NCBI RefSeq assembly: GCF_031585635.1
Contig: NZ_CP134196.1
Coordinates: 2,418,001-2,482,000 of the forward strand
From: Paraburkholderia sp. FT54
GTDB lineage: Bacteria > Pseudomonadota > Gammaproteobacteria > Burkholderiales > Burkholderiaceae
Direction of reading: 5' to 3'
Length of the DNA stretch: 64,000 nucleotides
This document shows, piece by piece, positions 62,128 through 64,000 of the stretch. Each line of letters begins with the position of its first letter. Positions within the stretch are counted from its first letter, which is position 1. The position numbers were made by a program, and so were the translations under genes. Under the pieces are notes generated by a model. It saw nothing but the letters and a program-made list of their open reading frames with translations. It did no database searches and was not told the origin of the DNA.

Positions 62128-62143
62128 CGATCCGATGCCGTGC

Positions 62144-63862
62144 TTACGACTTCGGAACGATCGCGACGCCGCGCAGCGCCTGACCGTAGGGTGCCGTCTG
62201 CATGAGCGTAAAGCCCTTTGCGGACGTCACCGTGGAGCCCGTCACGTTCACCGTAATCTTGACCAGTTGGTTGGACTCCGCACCCGCATCGAACGCGGTG
62301 CCCAGGCTTGCGCCGATCGTCGAGGTCGTCGCATACAACGTGTACGAACCATCGCTGTTGATCTGACCGGTGATATCGCGCAGACCGTCCGGCGTCGTCG
62401 TGTAACTTGCGGACTTCACACCGTAGACGCCCGTGGTGTCGGTGATCGAGTACGCGGTGCCGAGATTCAGGCCGACGGTAAGGTGCCCGATCGGTGTCCA
62501 CGTCGCGCCGCTTTTCTGATAGACCCACAAACCGCCACTTCCGGATACCTGATCGCCTGCTACGCCGTCGCCCTCGTCGGCCACGAACATCAGCGACGGA
62601 TTCGACGCCGGGATCCACATGCCGAACGGGTAAACCGTGCCGGTCACCTGGCCGGGAGACGTGAGATTGGTCAAATTAGCGGCCAGCGCAGTCGGGAAAC
62701 CCGGCACGATCGTGATCGCAGCAGCTTGCGGCAGCAGCCCGCCGTTCGCGAGCGCGGCAGTTGCGCCGAGCTGGTAGATCGTATTCACGCCGTTGCCACC
62801 GCTACCTTTCGATGTATACACGGTGCCGTCCGGCCCGACGTACAGGCCACGGAAGTTGGCATCCTTACCGCTCTTGTCGGCAGCGGTTGCGGGTGTGGTC
62901 TGCAGGCTCGCAATGGTAAAGCCGAACTGATCTCCCGTTGAGCTACCGTTGGTGATCGCGCCGATGGACGCAAGCGAGCACGCAGTGCCCACCGGAGCCG
63001 TGGCGTAGGTGCCGCTACCCGCGCCAGACTGGAATGCCCCGATTACCTGCGTGAATGCACAGGTACTGCCCGGGACGATGCTCTGAACGCCGCTCGACAT
63101 CGTCAACATGTCGAGTTGCGCGGTGGTCGGCTTAGGGTTTTTGCCCGAGTTGCCGGCGTTGCCGACGATGTAGTACATGCCATTCGCGAGTACCGCCGAA
63201 CGGCCGTTGTTGCCAGCGTAGGCGTTGGTATTGGTGAACGAAAGGCTGCTGTCGGTAAAGTTCAGCTGGCCGACCGTGCGGTAGGTTGGCGTCGCGACGT
63301 CGGTGTTCGTGGTGTCCACAACGCCCGGCGTATTCGAATTCGAAATATCGAGCTGGTCAGGCGAGGCGTTGTAGCCCACGAACGTGAGCGACCGGTTGTC
63401 GAGCGATACGTTCAGTGCCATTTCCGATTTGGACGCAAAGCTCGTCGCAAACTTCACGCCGTTCTTCGCGGCTTGCGCGGTGATGTCGAGCGTTTGCGAA
63501 GGTGAACTATCATCGGGTGACCACTGGTCCAGGTACGCTTCGGAGGTTACGCCGAAGTTGGCGTCGTTCCCATCGTTTGTGAATACGTTCGGAAAGGTAC
63601 CCGGCGACACGGCGCTGATCGGGGCGGCGTTTGCCGCGGTTGGCGTCGCATTGTAGGGCAGTGTTCCAGAAACGGAAAATGTGGGATCGTATGCTGTGCG
63701 AGCCACCAGCAGGTTGCCGGCAACATAGGCGCTGGTCGACGTAACCGGCGGCGCAGGCGTCGCGGGATTACTATTCGGTGCCGTCGGCGAGTTGGAGCCC
63801 CCACAGGCGGTGAGTATCGAGACGACAGCTGCGATCGGCAACAAGCGTAGCGTGGTTTGCAT
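62144..63862 (-). CDS. Large secreted lipoprotein of unknown function
   Basis: 572 residues. A lipoprotein signal ends in SILTACGG (lipidated cysteine ~20), and a Ser/Pro/Thr linker follows. The mature protein is rich in Ser, Thr, Gly and Asn. Repeated motifs such as GLYVGPDGTVYTSKGSGGNG and FVADEGDGVAGD resemble beta-propeller blades of NHL/phytase-like or gluconolactonase-like proteins, but no catalytic residues can be assigned. The final VAIVPKS closes a propeller-like blade. It lies upstream, on the same strand, of the exbB-tonB remnant and phosphodiesterase. Confidence 0.7.
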   Translation of the reverse strand: MQTTLRLLPIAAVVSILTACGGSNSPTAPNSNPATPAPPVTSTSAYVAGNLLVARTAYDPTFSVSGTLPYNATPTAANAAPISAVSPGTFPNVFTNDGNDANFGVTSEAYLDQWSPDDSSPSQTLDITAQAAKNGVKFATSFASKSEMALNVSLDNRSLTFVGYNASPDQLDISNSNTPGVVDTTNTDVATPTYRTVGQLNFTDSSLSFTNTNAYAGNNGRSAVLANGMYYIVGNAGNSGKNPKPTTAQLDMLTMSSGVQSIVPGSTCAFTQVIGAFQSGAGSGTYATAPVGTACSLASIGAITNGSSTGDQFGFTIASLQTTPATAADKSGKDANFRGLYVGPDGTVYTSKGSGGNGVNTIYQLGATAALANGGLLPQAAAITIVPGFPTALAANLTNLTSPGQVTGTVYPFGMWIPASNPSLMFVADEGDGVAGDQVSGSGGLWVYQKSGATWTPIGHLTVGLNLGTAYSITDTTGVYGVKSASYTTTPDGLRDITGQINSDGSYTLYATTSTIGASLGTAFDAGAESNQLVKITVNVTGSTVTSAKGFTLMQTAPYGQALRGVAIVPKS

Positions 63863-64000
63863 TTGAGTCGTTTGTCCTCGAGAAGAGATCGCGGAGCGAC
63901 GATTGATTATGGAAGTGCAAACCTGGAAGATACGATTGGGACGCTGCGGCCAGATGACCCGAAAATTACGAAAGTAAAGACGGTCTCACGTCGAGAAATA
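63863..64000. other. Upstream region of the large lipoprotein gene
   Basis: 138 bp up to the window edge with no gene visible. It should hold the promoter of the lipoprotein gene. Confidence 0.4.

Noticed and set aside
1..64000. CRISPR arrays, tRNA or rRNA genes, intact insertion sequences, integrases
   Set aside because: I looked for regularly spaced repeats, tRNA arms and transposase or integrase motifs and found none that hold up.

Overview
The window is a 64 kb stretch of high-GC proteobacterial chromosome or megaplasmid. Gene content and protein style point to Burkholderiaceae (Burkholderia, Paraburkholderia or Caballeronia): AraC and LysR regulators beside beta-oxidation operons, a class I PHA synthase, an ETF-ubiquinone oxidoreductase, a Burkholderia-type porin, and many OmpR-type two-component systems. 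This assignment is an inference from family resemblance. I see no rRNA, tRNA, CRISPR array or intact insertion sequence.

Layout. 0-3.6 kb: the end of an unidentified gene, a di-haem cytochrome c peroxidase-like lipoprotein, a second lipoprotein and a prolyl-4-hydroxylase-like dioxygenase. 3.8-11.6 kb (minus): an eight-gene catabolic operon (BKACE, MFS transporter, quinone oxidoreductase, TauD-type dioxygenase, small hydrolase, FrnE-like protein, Rieske ferredoxin, acyl-CoA ligase), with a divergent AraC regulator. 13.3-22.1 kb (plus): phaJ-phaC, a second AraC regulator of the same family, then acyl-CoA dehydrogenase, ETF-QO and a beta-ketothiolase. The two plus-strand operons are each preceded by a copy of the same ~120 bp promoter block. 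The thiolase is followed by the stump of a 3-hydroxyacyl-CoA dehydrogenase gene. 22.3-36.8 kb: an acyl-CoA catabolic island with less GC-biased sequence. It holds a GST, two CoA ligases, a nitronate monooxygenase-type flavoenzyme, an HCCA isomerase-like protein, an IclR regulator, an SDR, a thiolase, a pair of acyl-CoA dehydrogenases, a DUF485/ActP-type symporter and an enoyl-CoA hydratase. Three candidate IclR operators with a three-half-site layout lie in it. 37-44.4 kb: small redox and stress-type genes with several decayed paralogues, ending in a class A acid phosphatase.

44.7-49.9 kb (plus): a TonB-dependent receptor, its own ExbB-ExbD-TonB energiser and a YncE-like beta-propeller. 50-52.8 kb: an orphan OmpR-type regulator and a complete response regulator/histidine kinase pair. 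52.9-55.5 kb (minus): a translationally coupled trio of a 71-residue peptide, an ATP-grasp ligase with a helical N-terminal region, and a divergent SerC-like aminotransferase. This trio is the best candidate for an undescribed biosynthetic system. 55.9-56.6 kb: a response-regulator pseudogene. 56.8-57.9 kb: a porin whose start codon reads ATC. 58-61.7 kb (minus): a secreted phosphodiesterase followed by its own response regulator and histidine kinase. 61.7-62.1 kb: scar DNA made of an exbB-tonB deletion fusion and what looks like the 3' end of a group II intron. 62.1-63.9 kb: a large lipoprotein.

How the genes work together. Much of the left two thirds activates acids to CoA thioesters, oxidises them, passes electrons through ETF-QO to ubiquinone, and converts part of the flux to polyhydroxyalkanoate. 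The right third concerns envelope transport (TonB system, porin), hydrolysis of phosphate esters in the periplasm, and two-component sensing. Pseudogenes cluster between 37 and 42 kb and between 55 and 62 kb.
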